64,000 nucleotides of DNA from JARRPM01 sp963765545 (GCA_963765545.1 CAVXWW010000008.1:372001-436000); one strand, 5' to 3'; counted from the stretch's first letter, positions 42,614 to 51,490 are shown. A program made the numbers and translations. Notes: generated by a model from the letters alone, not told the origin.

Positions 42614-43288
42614 TCACTCAGCGTGAAGTGTCTTCACCCCACCAGCAGTTCCGAGCAGCAATACATCTGCGGGCTTCAAGGCAAACAGCCCGTTGGTGAC
42701 CACGCCGGTGATATTGTTAATCTTCGCTTCCATCTCAAGCGGTTTGGGAATTGAGAAGTTATAGACATCGAGGATGACATTGCCGTTGTCGGTCACGACA
42801 CCCTCGCGGTAAATCGGATCACCCCCGAGTTTGACCAACTCCCTTGCGACAAAACTGCGCGCCATGGGTATCACTTCCACGGGCAGGGGAAATTCGCCCA
42901 GGGTGTGAACCAGCTTGCTCTCATCGGCGATACAAATGAAATGCCCGGCTACAGCGGCAATAATTTTTTCTCGGGTCAGCGCTGCACCGCCGCCCTTGAT
43001 CAATTGCAATGCGCTGTTGCTCTCGTCGGCGCCGTCGATATAGAAATCCACCTGATTGACGGTATTGAGGTCGTATACCGGGATACCGTGGCTTTTAAGG
43101 CGAGTTGCCGACTCATCGGAGCTGGCCACCGTGGCGTTGATCAGCCCCTTGACGCTGGCCAGCTGGTCGATAAAGAGCGTGGCGGTCGAGCCGGTGCCTA
43201 TGCCCAGCACCGTGTCATCGTCCAGTTTGGGCTGTATATATGCCAGGGCGGCGTCGGCAACGGCCTGCTTCATCTGCTGCTGGTCCAT
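42614..43288 (-). CDS. rpiA: Ribose-5-phosphate isomerase A
   Basis: Interconverts ribose-5-phosphate and ribulose-5-phosphate. The 224-residue form starts MDQQQMKQAVADAALAYI, with GIGTGSTATLFID (phosphate loop), SSDESATRLKSHGI, DFYIDGADESN (catalytic Asp) and KGGGAALTREKIIA. Start 43288 has AAGGA upstream; the longer frame to 43345 adds non-family residues. It is divergent from ilvA, as in pseudomonads and E. coli relatives. Confidence 0.96.
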   Translation of the reverse strand: MDQQQMKQAVADAALAYIQPKLDDDTVLGIGTGSTATLFIDQLASVKGLINATVASSDESATRLKSHGIPVYDLNTVNQVDFYIDGADESNSALQLIKGGGAALTREKIIAAVAGHFICIADESKLVHTLGEFPLPVEVIPMARSFVARELVKLGGDPIYREGVVTDNGNVILDVYNFSIPKPLEMEAKINNITGVVTNGLFALKPADVLLLGTAGGVKTLHAE

Positions 43289-43454
43289 ATTATGTCCTTG
43301 GTTGGCCCGGGTGAGGATGAGCGTGACAGTATAGGGCAGGGCCATTGGTCGATCACGAAAAATACCTTAATCGCTGCGAGTCCCGGGGCTGAAAAAACCG
43401 CCCCGCTCCATTAAGATGGCGGGTCTGCCTGCCAAACCGGAAAACGGTTCCTAT

Positions 43455-44984
43455 ATGCCACAATCCTATATCAAGCGAATCCTCGACGCGCGGGTTTACG
43501 ACGTCGCCCGGGAAACCCCTATCGATGAGGCAGCCCTGATGTCTCGCCGGTTCGACAACCGGGTGTGGCTGAAGCGGGAAGACCTGCAACCGGTATTTTC
43601 CTTCAAATTGCGCGGTGCCTACAACAAGATGAGCCGCCTCTCACCGGAACAGACGGCGGCGGGCGTGGTGGCCGCCTCGGCCGGCAATCACGCCCAGGGT
43701 GTTGCCATGGCCGCCCAGAAGCTGAATATAAAGGCAACCATAGTAATGCCCCGCACTACCCCGCAGATAAAAGTGGATGCCGTGCGCAATCGCGGTGCGC
43801 GTGTCGTCCTGCACGGTGACTCCTTTGATGAGGCCTCCGTGTATGCGCGCAAACTGGTGGATGAAAAGGCCATGACCTATGTCCACCCCTTCGATGACCC
43901 TGATGTGATCGCGGGGCAGGGCACGATAGGAATGGAGATAGTGCGGCAGCACCAGCAACCGTTGGATGCCCTGTTTGTGCCTGTTGGGGGTGGCGGCCTG
44001 CTCGCGGGGGTGGCGGCCTATGTGAGATACGTATGGCCCGATACCCGCATTGTCGGCGTCGAGCCCGAGGATGCCGCCTGCCTCAAACTGGCCATGGACC
44101 GGGGGCGCAGGGCAACACTGCCCGAGGTTGGCCTCTTTGCCGACGGCTGCGCCGTGGCGCAGGTAGGCAAGGAGAACTTTCGTGTGATACGCAACACGGT
44201 GGATGAGGTGATCACCATCAGCACCGATGAAATGTGTGCGGCTATCAAGGATATATTCGAGGACACCCGCAGTATTGCCGAGCCGGCGGGTGCGCTGGCG
44301 CTGGCCGGCTTGAAGAAGTATGTCGAGCGCACGGGAGTCACTGGACAACACCTGCTGGCCATTGTCAGTGGGGCAAATACCAATTTTGATCGACTGCGCT
44401 ACATCTCCGAGCGCACCGAAACCGGTGAGCACCGCGAGGCCGTCATCAGTGTAACCCTCCCCGAGAAACCGGGCAGCTTCAGGACATTCTGCAGTGCGCT
44501 GGGTCGGCGCAATATCACGGAGTTTAATTATCGCTACGCCGATACCGGCTCGGCGCAGGTGTTTGTCGGCCTGTCGGTAGTGCCCGGTGGTGACGACCTC
44601 GCCGACTTGCTGGCCGACCTTGGCAAGCGAGGTTATGTGACCGAAGACATGACCAACAACGAGGTGGCCAAGCTGCATATCCGCTATATGGTGGGCGGCC
44701 ATGCCCCGGATGTTATTGAAAACGAACGAGTGTACAGGGTGGAATTTCCCGAACGGCCGGGGGCGTTGCTGGGCTTCCTGGCGGGATTGGGGCAGCGCTG
44801 GAACATTTCAATGTTTCATTACCGCAACCATGGGGCGGCCTATGGCCGAATACTGGTGGGCGTCCAGGTGCCCAGATCAGAGCGTTCGGCATTCGAGGAA
44901 ATTTTGCGCGATATCAACTTCCCTTACTGGGAGGAAACGGATAATCGCGCTTACCAGCTCTATCTGGGTAAGCGCAAGGATTAA
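43455..44984 (+). CDS. ilvA: Threonine ammonia-lyase (biosynthetic, IlvA)
   Basis: PLP enzyme deaminating threonine to 2-oxobutyrate, the entry to isoleucine. The 509-residue form begins MPQSYIKRILDARVYDVARETP, with PLP lysine in FSFKLRGAYNKM, ASAGNHAQGVA, phosphate-binding VGGGGLLAGVA and two C-terminal ACT-like regulatory domains (about residues 330-505), which mark the isoleucine-inhibited anabolic form. ATG 43455 fits the family N-terminus better than the ATG 39 bases upstream. A terminator follows directly. Confidence 0.96.
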   Translation: MPQSYIKRILDARVYDVARETPIDEAALMSRRFDNRVWLKREDLQPVFSFKLRGAYNKMSRLSPEQTAAGVVAASAGNHAQGVAMAAQKLNIKATIVMPRTTPQIKVDAVRNRGARVVLHGDSFDEASVYARKLVDEKAMTYVHPFDDPDVIAGQGTIGMEIVRQHQQPLDALFVPVGGGGLLAGVAAYVRYVWPDTRIVGVEPEDAACLKLAMDRGRRATLPEVGLFADGCAVAQVGKENFRVIRNTVDEVITISTDEMCAAIKDIFEDTRSIAEPAGALALAGLKKYVERTGVTGQHLLAIVSGANTNFDRLRYISERTETGEHREAVISVTLPEKPGSFRTFCSALGRRNITEFNYRYADTGSAQVFVGLSVVPGGDDLADLLADLGKRGYVTEDMTNNEVAKLHIRYMVGGHAPDVIENERVYRVEFPERPGALLGFLAGLGQRWNISMFHYRNHGAAYGRILVGVQVPRSERSAFEEILRDINFPYWEETDNRAYQLYLGKRKD

Positions 44985-44990
44985 GGCTAT

Positions 44991-45026
44991 GAAAAAAGCC
45001 CAGTTAATCCTCTGGCAGGCTTTTCT
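44991..45026 (+). terminator. Rho-independent terminator after ilvA
   Basis: AAAAGCC (44994-45000) pairs with GGCTTTT (45018-45024), with inner CCAG/CTGG pairing (45000-45003 with 45012-45015) and a T-rich end. It starts 6 bases after the ilvA stop. The A-rich left flank means it may also function from the other strand. Confidence 0.75.
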
Positions 45027-45160
45027 TTGCCCAATGGCTGGGATAGAATCCTCGTGAGTTTGTGGAATAATTATAAAAAATCATTGGCACGGCCGGTGAC
45101 ACAAACGGATGACGGCGCCATAGAGAGCCGCACCATGGGCCTTAAAAAAGAGATAAAACA

Positions 45161-45307
45161 TTGACTAGTAAACCGGATCTATTGTTCGTCCTGTTGGTTG
45201 CTTTTGGCGTGGGCGTGCTGGTTACGCTGCTACTGCCTCTGACAGCCAACGATACGGTCGCTGCCCCCGCTTCTGAACTGCAGGCCGGCATTATCATCCA
45301 GGACTGA
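45161..45307 (+). CDS. Possible small single-span membrane protein
   Basis: A 48-codon frame starting with TTG: MTSKPDLLF, then one long hydrophobic span (VLLVAFGVGVLVTLLLPL), a polar tail, and end GIIIQD. Composition and layout are those of a real small membrane protein, not of random sequence. The purine-rich AAAAAGAG upstream could serve as a binding site. A ten-codon ATG frame (45134-45164) ends over the TTG and might couple to it. It lies alone in the 333-base space between ilvA and fau, which otherwise holds only the ilvA terminator. No function can be assigned. Confidence 0.5.
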   Translation: MTSKPDLLFVLLVAFGVGVLVTLLLPLTANDTVAAPASELQAGIIIQD

Positions 45308-45317
45308 CGGCGCTGCC

Positions 45318-45905
45318 TCAGTCTGTGCCCTGGCAACAATGCAGGGCAGTTTCAGTCACCACGAAATCCAGTGGAACGTCCCAGTCGTCTCTCGGAACCT
45401 GTGACAGCTCCTGCACTGAGTGGGCAAGCCCTACCAGAAGACAGCTTCCCTTCGCTTGTGCCAGCGCTCTATCGTAAAAGCCTCCGCCCATTCCCAATCG
45501 CCCACCACTGCGATCCCAGGCCACCAGCGGCAGCGCAATGATATCCAGCTCTGTCGCTGCACAAAGCGGTGCTTCCTGCCCCGGCTCCGGTATACCGTAA
45601 CGGTTGGTGACCAGGTGCTCTCCTTCCTGCCAGTTCGCGAATTCAAGCGAGTTTTGCGGAAATATCCTGGGCAGAAACACCTGTTTGCCCGCCGCGCGGC
45701 AGCTGGCAGTTAATGGCGCCGTGTCGATCTCGCCGTCGCGGGCGAGGTAAAGCGCAATGCGATCGGCATTTACCCAGATGGGTAGCGAAGTGATGTGGAG
45801 GGCTACAGCCTGTGCGGCGGCCGACTGTTCTGCCGGGCCAATTGTTCGTCGCCGCTCCCGCAGTTGTCGTCGCAGCAGTGCTTTGCTGTAGGGGCCGTCT
45901 GGCAT
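45318..45905 (-). CDS. fau: 5-formyltetrahydrofolate cyclo-ligase
   Basis: Converts 5-formyl-THF to 5,10-methenyl-THF with ATP. The 195-residue protein (YgfA family) has the basic N-terminus LLRRQLRERRRTIG, LYLARDGEIDT, the FLPRIFPQ segment and the C-terminal signature WDRSGGRLGMGGGFYDRAL with LVGLAHSVQEL. It lies directly downstream of the 6S RNA gene, the near-universal zapA-ssrS-fau order of gammaproteobacteria, and may be expressed from the 6S transcript. Confidence 0.95.
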   Translation of the reverse strand: MPDGPYSKALLRRQLRERRRTIGPAEQSAAAQAVALHITSLPIWVNADRIALYLARDGEIDTAPLTASCRAAGKQVFLPRIFPQNSLEFANWQEGEHLVTNRYGIPEPGQEAPLCAATELDIIALPLVAWDRSGGRLGMGGGFYDRALAQAKGSCLLVGLAHSVQELSQVPRDDWDVPLDFVVTETALHCCQGTD

Positions 45906-45913
45906 AGTAAGTT

Positions 45914-46093
45914 GGATTCCCGGCGTACCGCTGGCAGAGCTGCCCTTGAACCCGACGGTTCAAGGTGGAGGTCCCTGCACTGTATCAGGCTTTCCGGTCC
46001 AGGCCGGACATGCACACCAACAGCAACGAGAAACCCCCTGTTACAAATTTATCGGCTCGAGGACTGTCTGCCTGGCGCATAAGCCAGGTATCC
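45914..46093 (-). ncRNA. ssrS: 6S RNA
   Basis: Regulatory RNA that mimics an open promoter and binds sigma70 RNA polymerase in stationary phase. On the minus strand the region reads with 6S landmarks in order: AGTCCTCGAGCCGATA, then GTTGGTGTGCATGTCCGG, AGCCTGATACAG, and CACCTTGAACC followed by GGGTTCAAGGG. The ends pair to close the RNA: GGATACCTGGC (from 46093) with GCCGGGAATCC (to 45914), and GGCAGA with TCTGCC inside. It lies between zapA and fau as expected. A TATACT -10 lies at 46105-46100. End points are set from pairing, so plus or minus a few bases. Confidence 0.93.
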
Positions 46094-46134
46094 GCAGCAA
46101 GTATAACCCAGTTTGCAAAGGGCGGTGGCGAAAT

Positions 46135-46452
46135 TCAGCTGATTTCCAGTTGGCGCAACTGGTACAGGGCATCGTCAAGCTTGCGGTTGATGCGCATTAC
46201 CGATTCGTCCGATGGCGGCAGTTCTGCCATTTCGGGCTCTTCGGAGGCGCGCAGTAATTCATGGCTTATATTGAGAGCGGCCATGACGGCTATGCGTTCC
46301 AGACCGATGACCTTGCCGGTGTCACGGATGGTGCGCATCTGTTTGTCGAGGTATTTGGCGGACACCAGCAGCTCTGCTTCCTGGTCAGGCGGGCAGGCCA
46401 CCTGGTAATCCTTTTCGAGAATTTTGACCGTCACAGTATTGGCTTGACTCAC
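46135..46452 (-). CDS. zapA: Cell division protein ZapA
   Basis: Small FtsZ-ring-associated protein that cross-links FtsZ filaments. The 105-residue product starts MSQANTVTVKILEKDYQVACP, with the globular N-domain followed by VSAKYLDKQMRTIRDTGK, ERIAVMAALNISHELL and a C-terminal coiled coil ending LYQLRQLEIS. Length is typical. It is 4 bases after the ZapB-like gene and immediately upstream of 6S RNA. Confidence 0.94.
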   Translation of the reverse strand: MSQANTVTVKILEKDYQVACPPDQEAELLVSAKYLDKQMRTIRDTGKVIGLERIAVMAALNISHELLRASEEPEMAELPPSDESVMRINRKLDDALYQLRQLEIS

Positions 46453-46456
46453 AAAT

Positions 46457-46657
46457 TCACTCCATTGTCCTAAGGCGGTTGATCATGGCTTCAACCCGGG
46501 TGCGCGCGAGTTCGTTTTTGTCCAGCAGGTCCTGACGCTCGCTTTGCCAGCCGGCACTGTCGGCTTTTAGCGCCTGGTTTTCCCGATTGAGTTGATCACA
46601 TAGTGAAATTAACTCATCAATTTTCTGTTCAAGAACCTGGAGTTGGTTGTCGGCCAT
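46457..46657 (-). CDS. TIGR02449-type small coiled-coil protein (ZapB-like)
   Basis: A 66-residue, almost wholly coiled-coil protein: MADNQLQVLEQKIDELISLC, QLNRENQALK, ending EAMINRLRTME. I recognise the TIGR02449 family found upstream of zapA in pseudomonads and relatives; the placement suggests a division role like ZapB, which is inference. The start 46657 matches the family length; the upstream extension to 46744 is not coiled-coil and is rejected. Confidence 0.85.
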   Translation of the reverse strand: MADNQLQVLEQKIDELISLCDQLNRENQALKADSAGWQSERQDLLDKNELARTRVEAMINRLRTME

Positions 46658-46812
46658 GGAGGTATACTGGGGGTCGCTTAGTGTGTCTGCCACTATAAGT
46701 GGGGCCCGCAACAAGGTCAACGTAACAAAACTCATACATATCAATAGCCTGCCAAGTTTTTCACAGCCATCAGTAGAGGTGTTGCGGCAGCCGCGCGCAA
46801 AGGGAGAATATT

Positions 46813-47418
46813 ATGTCCATCAATTCACGGGGTGAGGTGTCCCAATTTGACTTCGAGGACCTGGCTAACCAATTACTGGAGCAGGGTCTATCCGCTTCCC
46901 CCGCGGACCTGCACGGCTGTTTGTGCGGCCTGCTGGCAGCGGGGTTCAGTCACGAAGGCGAAGCCGGTCTGGCGGGGCTATGCAAGGCGCTTGAGGTGGA
47001 CCTGTACGGTGAACTGGCGGAGCAGGTGATGGCACTGCATGTCGCCAGTGCGCAATCCCTGGAAGATGACGAGTTTGGCTTTTACCCGCTACTGCTCGAT
47101 GACAATGCCGATATTGTGAGCCGTACTGCAGCGCTTGCCGGGTGGTGTCGGAGCTTCCTCGCCGGCTATGCACAGGGAGGTGCGATGGCTGGCGGGGCCA
47201 CGGCGGCGTTGTCTGAAGACAGCCGTGAAATCCTGGATGACCTGGCGGCGATTGCCGAGGCCGACCTGGACGAGCTGGAGGAGACAGAGGAATACGAAAA
47301 GAGTTATGCGGAGCTGTCCGAGTACATTCGCTTTGCGGCACTTAATGCCTACTCGGATATCGCGCCGGGCGCGGAGCAGCAGTCACCCGGGAGGCCGGAT
47401 GATTCGCAGTTGCACTAG
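46813..47418 (+). CDS. ygfB: UPF0149 (YgfB) family protein
   Basis: A 201-residue protein of the YecA/YgfB class. It has SPADLHGCLCGLLAAGFSHE, the acidic SLEDDEFGFYPLLLDD, WCRSFLAGYAQGG and a C-terminal RFAALNAYSDIAPG. In Pseudomonas aeruginosa YgfB affects beta-lactamase expression (recollection); the molecular function is not settled. It opens the ygfB-pepP-ubiH-ubiI cluster and is divergent from zapA. GGGAG lies 8 bases before the ATG. Confidence 0.92.
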   Translation: MSINSRGEVSQFDFEDLANQLLEQGLSASPADLHGCLCGLLAAGFSHEGEAGLAGLCKALEVDLYGELAEQVMALHVASAQSLEDDEFGFYPLLLDDNADIVSRTAALAGWCRSFLAGYAQGGAMAGGATAALSEDSREILDDLAAIAEADLDELEETEEYEKSYAELSEYIRFAALNAYSDIAPGAEQQSPGRPDDSQLH

Positions 47419-47525
47419 TTTGCTGTCGGCATTGTTGAGAACCCGATACTTGCAATGCGGGACCTCAGCTGTGGTAATCTGCGCCATTGCTGCCGGCCGG
47501 GGAACATATATTCAGCGCAATCCTA

Positions 47526-48839
47526 ATGAGTATCAGTAAATCCGAATTTTCCCGGCGCCGAAAAAATCTTATGGCGTTGATGGAACCCAATAGCATTGCC
47601 ATTATTCCCTCGGCCGGGGAGCAAATGCGCAGTCGTGATACCGAGCACCCCTTTCGCCAGGACAGCGACTTTTATTACCTGAGCGGGTTTACCGAGCCCG
47701 ATGCCGTGCTCGTACTGACGCCCGGACGCCGGCACGGTCAGTACGTTATGTTCTGCAGGGAAAAGGACCCGGTGCTGGAGATGTGGAACGGTTTCCGGGC
47801 CGGCCCCGAGGGCGCCTGTGAAAAATTTGCTGCAGATGATGCTTTTCCCATAGCGGATATAGATGACATTTTACCTGGCCTGATCGAGGGCAGGGAGCGG
47901 GTCTACTACTCGATGGGGCGCAGCACAGAGTTTGACCGGCAGATCATGGGCTGGGTTAATAGCATTCGCAGCAAGGAATCCTCAGGTGCCGCTCCACCCG
48001 GGGAATTTATCGATTTGAACCATATGGTCCATGATTTGCGCCTGGTAAAGAGCGCCGCCGAGCAGCGGTTGTTGCGGCGGGCCGGAGAGATTACTGCCCG
48101 TGGGCACGCGCGTGCGATGGCGTTCTGTCGCCCCGGACAGCACGAGTATGAGTTGGAGGCAGAGCTTGCGCATGAGTTTGCCAGTGCCGGCGCGCGACAT
48201 CTTGCCTATCCCAGTATCGTCGGCAGTGGCGCCAACGCATGTACCCTGCACTATGTTGATAACGATGCCGTTATGCGCGACGGAGAAATGGTGCTGATAG
48301 ATGCCGGCTGTGAGCTGGAATACTATGCCGCAGACGTGACCAGAACGTTTCCCGTCAATGGTCGCTTCAGCCGTGAGCAGCGGGCACTGTACGAGATTGT
48401 GCTGCAAGCGCAGCTGGCGGCTATCGCTGCCATCAAACCGGGCAACAACTGGAACGAGCCGCACGATGCCAGTGTGCGGGTGATCACTGAGGGTCTGCTG
48501 GACCTGGGGCTGCTCAAGGGTGCGCTCAAGCGGCAGATAGAACGGGAGACCTATCGCGAGTTTTATATGCACCGGGTTGGCCACTGGCTGGGCCTGGACG
48601 TGCATGATGTGGGCGATTACCGGGTGGGCGACGAATGGCGCCAGTTGGAGCCGGGCATGGTGATGACGGTCGAGCCGGGTATTTATATCTCCCCGCACAA
48701 CAGCAAAGTGGCACGCAAATGGCGGGGTATTGGTATTCGTCTCGAGGACGATGTGCTGGTTACCGCGGATGGTTGTGATGTGTTAAGCGCGGCTGTGCCC
48801 AAGACAATAGACGATATCGAGGAGCAAATGGCCGGGTGA
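47526..48839 (+). CDS. pepP: Xaa-Pro aminopeptidase
   Basis: Dinuclear-manganese pita-bread peptidase removing N-terminal residues before proline. The 437-residue product starts MSISKSEFSRRRKNLMALM, with DFYYLSGFTEPDAVLVL in the N-domain. The metal ligands lie in LIDAGCELEYYAADVTRTFP (two Asp), HRVGHWLGLDVHD (His), TVEPGIYI (Glu) and IRLEDDVLV (Glu). Start 47526 is chosen by family alignment over an in-frame start 39 bases upstream. It is 4 bases before ubiH. Confidence 0.95.
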   Translation: MSISKSEFSRRRKNLMALMEPNSIAIIPSAGEQMRSRDTEHPFRQDSDFYYLSGFTEPDAVLVLTPGRRHGQYVMFCREKDPVLEMWNGFRAGPEGACEKFAADDAFPIADIDDILPGLIEGRERVYYSMGRSTEFDRQIMGWVNSIRSKESSGAAPPGEFIDLNHMVHDLRLVKSAAEQRLLRRAGEITARGHARAMAFCRPGQHEYELEAELAHEFASAGARHLAYPSIVGSGANACTLHYVDNDAVMRDGEMVLIDAGCELEYYAADVTRTFPVNGRFSREQRALYEIVLQAQLAAIAAIKPGNNWNEPHDASVRVITEGLLDLGLLKGALKRQIERETYREFYMHRVGHWLGLDVHDVGDYRVGDEWRQLEPGMVMTVEPGIYISPHNSKVARKWRGIGIRLEDDVLVTADGCDVLSAAVPKTIDDIEEQMAG

Positions 48840-48843
48840 TCTT

Positions 48844-50115
48844 GTGAAGCAGTATCGCGATATCGTTATTGCCGGTGGCGGCATGGTCGGTGCCAGCCTG
48901 GCCCTGCAGTTGGGGGCCGTGTTGCCGCCGCAGGTTTCTATCACCCTGATTGAAGGTTTTGCGCTGCCCGAGCCTGCGGCGACCGGGCGCCCCCAATACC
49001 ATCCCTCCTTTGATGCTCGCTCCACCGCGTTGAGCTACAGCTCCCGCCTGATTTACCAGAAAATTGGTTTCTGGGACGAGCTTCAGGAATGGCTGTGCCC
49101 TATTGAAAGCATCCACGTTTCCAGCCGCGGCCGCTTTGGCAGCTCGTTGTTGCAGGCGCAGGATTATGGCTGGTCAGCCCTGGGTTATGTGGTCGAGAAC
49201 GCCTGGCTGGGCAATGCCTTGATACAGGCGCTGTATCGCCAGGCGCGGGTTGAAATAATCAGCCCCGCCAGGGTGCGCGCGGCTGTGCCGCAGGACCGGG
49301 GCATGCGCCTGGAGCTGGAGAGCGGTGCCGACACAGAGATCCAGACCGCACTGCTGCTGGTGGCAGATGGCGCCACATCCGGATTGCGCGATCAGCTCGG
49401 TGTTGCTGTGCACGAGAAGGCCTATGACCAGCATGCCCTGGTAGCCAACGTCGCGTTTGCCCAGTCCCATTCGGCTTGTGCCTACGAGCGCTTTACCGAC
49501 CAGGGCCCGCTGGCATTGCTGCCTTTGCTGGCATCCAGGCCCGGGGAGCATCGCAGTTCCCTGGTCTGGACCCTGTCGCAATCCAGGGCCGAGCACTTGC
49601 AGGCTTGCCCGCAGGAGGAGTTTTTGCGCAGCCTGCAGGACAGGTTCGGCTATCGCCTTGGCAAAATGTTGCAGGTGGGAGAGCGCCATTGTTATCCGCT
49701 GGCCCTGATGCAAGCCAGTGAGCAGGTGCGGCAGGGCGTGGTGGTCATGGGCAATGCTGCCCACTCCCTGCACCCGGTGGCGGGCCAGGGTTTCAATCTG
49801 GCCCTGCGCGACGTGGCGGAATTGACCGCGGTGCTCGGCGCTGGCCTGGCCCAGGGCGAGTCCATCGGCGACCTCGCCCTGCTACAGCGATATACGCAAC
49901 GGCAGCAGTCGGACCAGGACAGGACAATTCAATTCAGTGATCGCCTGCCGGGGTTGTTCATGCACGGTGATCCGCTGCTGGGTTTGGCGAGGGATATGGC
50001 GCTGTCTGGCCTGGATATTTTACCACCACTCAAGCGCGAGTTTGTGCGCCATGCTGCGGGCGTTGCCGGGATGTCCGGGCTTACCGGTGAAACCGGGGAG
50101 CAGCGCAATGGCTGA
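48844..50115 (+). CDS. ubiH: 2-octaprenyl-6-methoxyphenol hydroxylase (UbiH)
   Basis: FAD monooxygenase of ubiquinone synthesis. The 423-residue protein has the FAD motif IVIAGGGMVGASLALQLG, the middle DG motif LLLVADGATSGLRDQLG and the C-terminal GNAAHSLHPVAGQGFNLALRD. Synteny (ygfB-pepP-ubiH-ubiI) supports the UbiH call rather than another UbiFHI paralog. The predicted start codon is TTG- or GTG-like context free: GTG AAG follows the pepP stop closely, so translation is likely coupled. The 3' end overlaps ubiI by 8 bases. Confidence 0.92.
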   Translation: MKQYRDIVIAGGGMVGASLALQLGAVLPPQVSITLIEGFALPEPAATGRPQYHPSFDARSTALSYSSRLIYQKIGFWDELQEWLCPIESIHVSSRGRFGSSLLQAQDYGWSALGYVVENAWLGNALIQALYRQARVEIISPARVRAAVPQDRGMRLELESGADTEIQTALLLVADGATSGLRDQLGVAVHEKAYDQHALVANVAFAQSHSACAYERFTDQGPLALLPLLASRPGEHRSSLVWTLSQSRAEHLQACPQEEFLRSLQDRFGYRLGKMLQVGERHCYPLALMQASEQVRQGVVVMGNAAHSLHPVAGQGFNLALRDVAELTAVLGAGLAQGESIGDLALLQRYTQRQQSDQDRTIQFSDRLPGLFMHGDPLLGLARDMALSGLDILPPLKREFVRHAAGVAGMSGLTGETGEQRNG

Positions 50116-51328
50116 AACGCGGCGCTTTGATATCGCGATTGTAGGCGCGGGCATTGCCGGCAGCGCGTTGGCGCGAGCCCTGAGCGGGAATGGCCTTGCT
50201 ATTGCCCTGGTGGAGGCGCAGTCGCTGGCAAAACCCGGCTTGCCGCCGGAACTTGAGCTGGAGCATTTCGACCCGCGAGTCAGTGCCATTACCCCGCGCT
50301 CAAGGAAGTTACTCGAGACGCTGGGAGCATGGGAGGCGATCGATGCCTACCGCCAGTGTTCATACACTCATATGACGGTATGGGACGCGGAAGGCACCGG
50401 CGCTATCGAGTTCGATTGCACAGAGGTGGATGCCTCGGCGTTGGGCCACATCGTCGAAAATCGCGCTATCGTCAGTGCACTGCTGCAGGGGGTCCGGGGC
50501 TGTTCCGATATAACCACGTTCGATGAGACCCGCTTGCTTGGCTGCGCCCGCAATGAGGAGTCGCAGCAGCTTTGCATCGAGCTGGAGGGCGACACCTCAT
50601 TGGAGGTCGATCTGCTGGTTGCGGCGGACGGCGCCCTGTCGCGGGTGCGCGATATGATGTCTTTTCCCACGCGGGAGTGGGCATACGGTCACCGCGCCAT
50701 TGTCACCACCGTTGAAGTCGAGCACCCGCACCGCGATACCTGCTGGCAACGTTTCCTTACCAGCGGTCCCCTGGCGTTTCTGCCCCTGCCGGGAGGGGAA
50801 GGGCGCAACTACTGCTCAATCGTCTGGTCGCTGCGCGAGGAGCTGGTAGACGATGTGCTGGCACTTGACGACCGGGCTTTTTGTGAGGCCTTGCAGCGGG
50901 CCATCGAAGACCGCCTTGGTAAGATTTTACAGTGTGCGCCGCGCTTTGCATTCCCCCTGCGCCAGCGCCATGCAATCGATTATGTGCAGGCGGGTGTGGC
51001 TCTGGTAGGCGACGCCGCACATACCATTCATCCCCTGGCGGGCCAGGGCATCAACCTCGGGTTGCAGGATGTTGCGGTATTGGCGGAGGAATTGCTGGCC
51101 GGTCATGCCCGGGGCGTACGCCCGGGACAGCTTGCCCTGCTGGGACGCTACCAGCGCCGGCGCAAGGGCGAGAACCTGTTGATGATGGCAGCCATGGACG
51201 GCTTCAAGGCACTGTTTGAGCAGCAGGCATTGCCCCTGCGCTGGCTGCGCAACGCGGGTATGCGCGGCGTCAACCAGATTGGCCCCCTGAAACAGCAACT
51301 GATACGCCGGGCGATGGGTGTAGGCTGA
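50108..51328 (+). CDS. ubiI: UbiI-like FAD monooxygenase (2-octaprenylphenol hydroxylase)
   Basis: Second ring hydroxylase of ubiquinone synthesis (VisC/UbiI group). The 406-residue protein begins MAETRRFDIAIVGAGIAGSAL, with DPRVSAITPRSRKLLETLGAW, the DG motif LLVAADGALSRVRD and VGDAAHTIHPLAGQGINLGLQDV. The ATG at 50108 lies inside the ubiH end (8-base overlap) and has GGGGAGCAG just upstream. Which ring position it hydroxylates is inferred from gene order. Confidence 0.9.
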   Translation: MAETRRFDIAIVGAGIAGSALARALSGNGLAIALVEAQSLAKPGLPPELELEHFDPRVSAITPRSRKLLETLGAWEAIDAYRQCSYTHMTVWDAEGTGAIEFDCTEVDASALGHIVENRAIVSALLQGVRGCSDITTFDETRLLGCARNEESQQLCIELEGDTSLEVDLLVAADGALSRVRDMMSFPTREWAYGHRAIVTTVEVEHPHRDTCWQRFLTSGPLAFLPLPGGEGRNYCSIVWSLREELVDDVLALDDRAFCEALQRAIEDRLGKILQCAPRFAFPLRQRHAIDYVQAGVALVGDAAHTIHPLAGQGINLGLQDVAVLAEELLAGHARGVRPGQLALLGRYQRRRKGENLLMMAAMDGFKALFEQQALPLRWLRNAGMRGVNQIGPLKQQLIRRAMGVG

Positions 51329-51354
51329 TTTAAATCGCGCGCAATCGGCCGGTC

Positions 51355-51490
51355 ATTGTTTTTCCGCCATTGACCGTTAGAATAGTGCGGGCTGGCGAAC
51401 GCAGGTCGCGCTCTGCCGCGCAGGTCCCGGCGCATGCCAAACCAGCCCGTTCGCCGTTCCCCCCGATAGAGTGTCGCCAGAGGAAGAGAG
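51355..51490 (+). promoter_or_regulatory. Candidate promoter and structured leader of gcvH
   Basis: ATTGTT (51355-51360), 17 bases, TAGAAT (51378-51383) could be the promoter, starting transcription near 51390. The leader holds two competing pairings: GGGCTGG (51389-51395) with CCAGCCC (51442-51448), or GGCGAACG (51394-51401) with CGTTCGCC (51448-51455). They share bases and cannot form together. No glycine riboswitch core was recognised. Confidence 0.35.

Noticed and set aside
51389..51490. Glycine riboswitch before gcvH
   Set aside because: The conserved glycine aptamer blocks (GGAGAG and CGCCGAAGG-type) are absent; only competing hairpins are seen.
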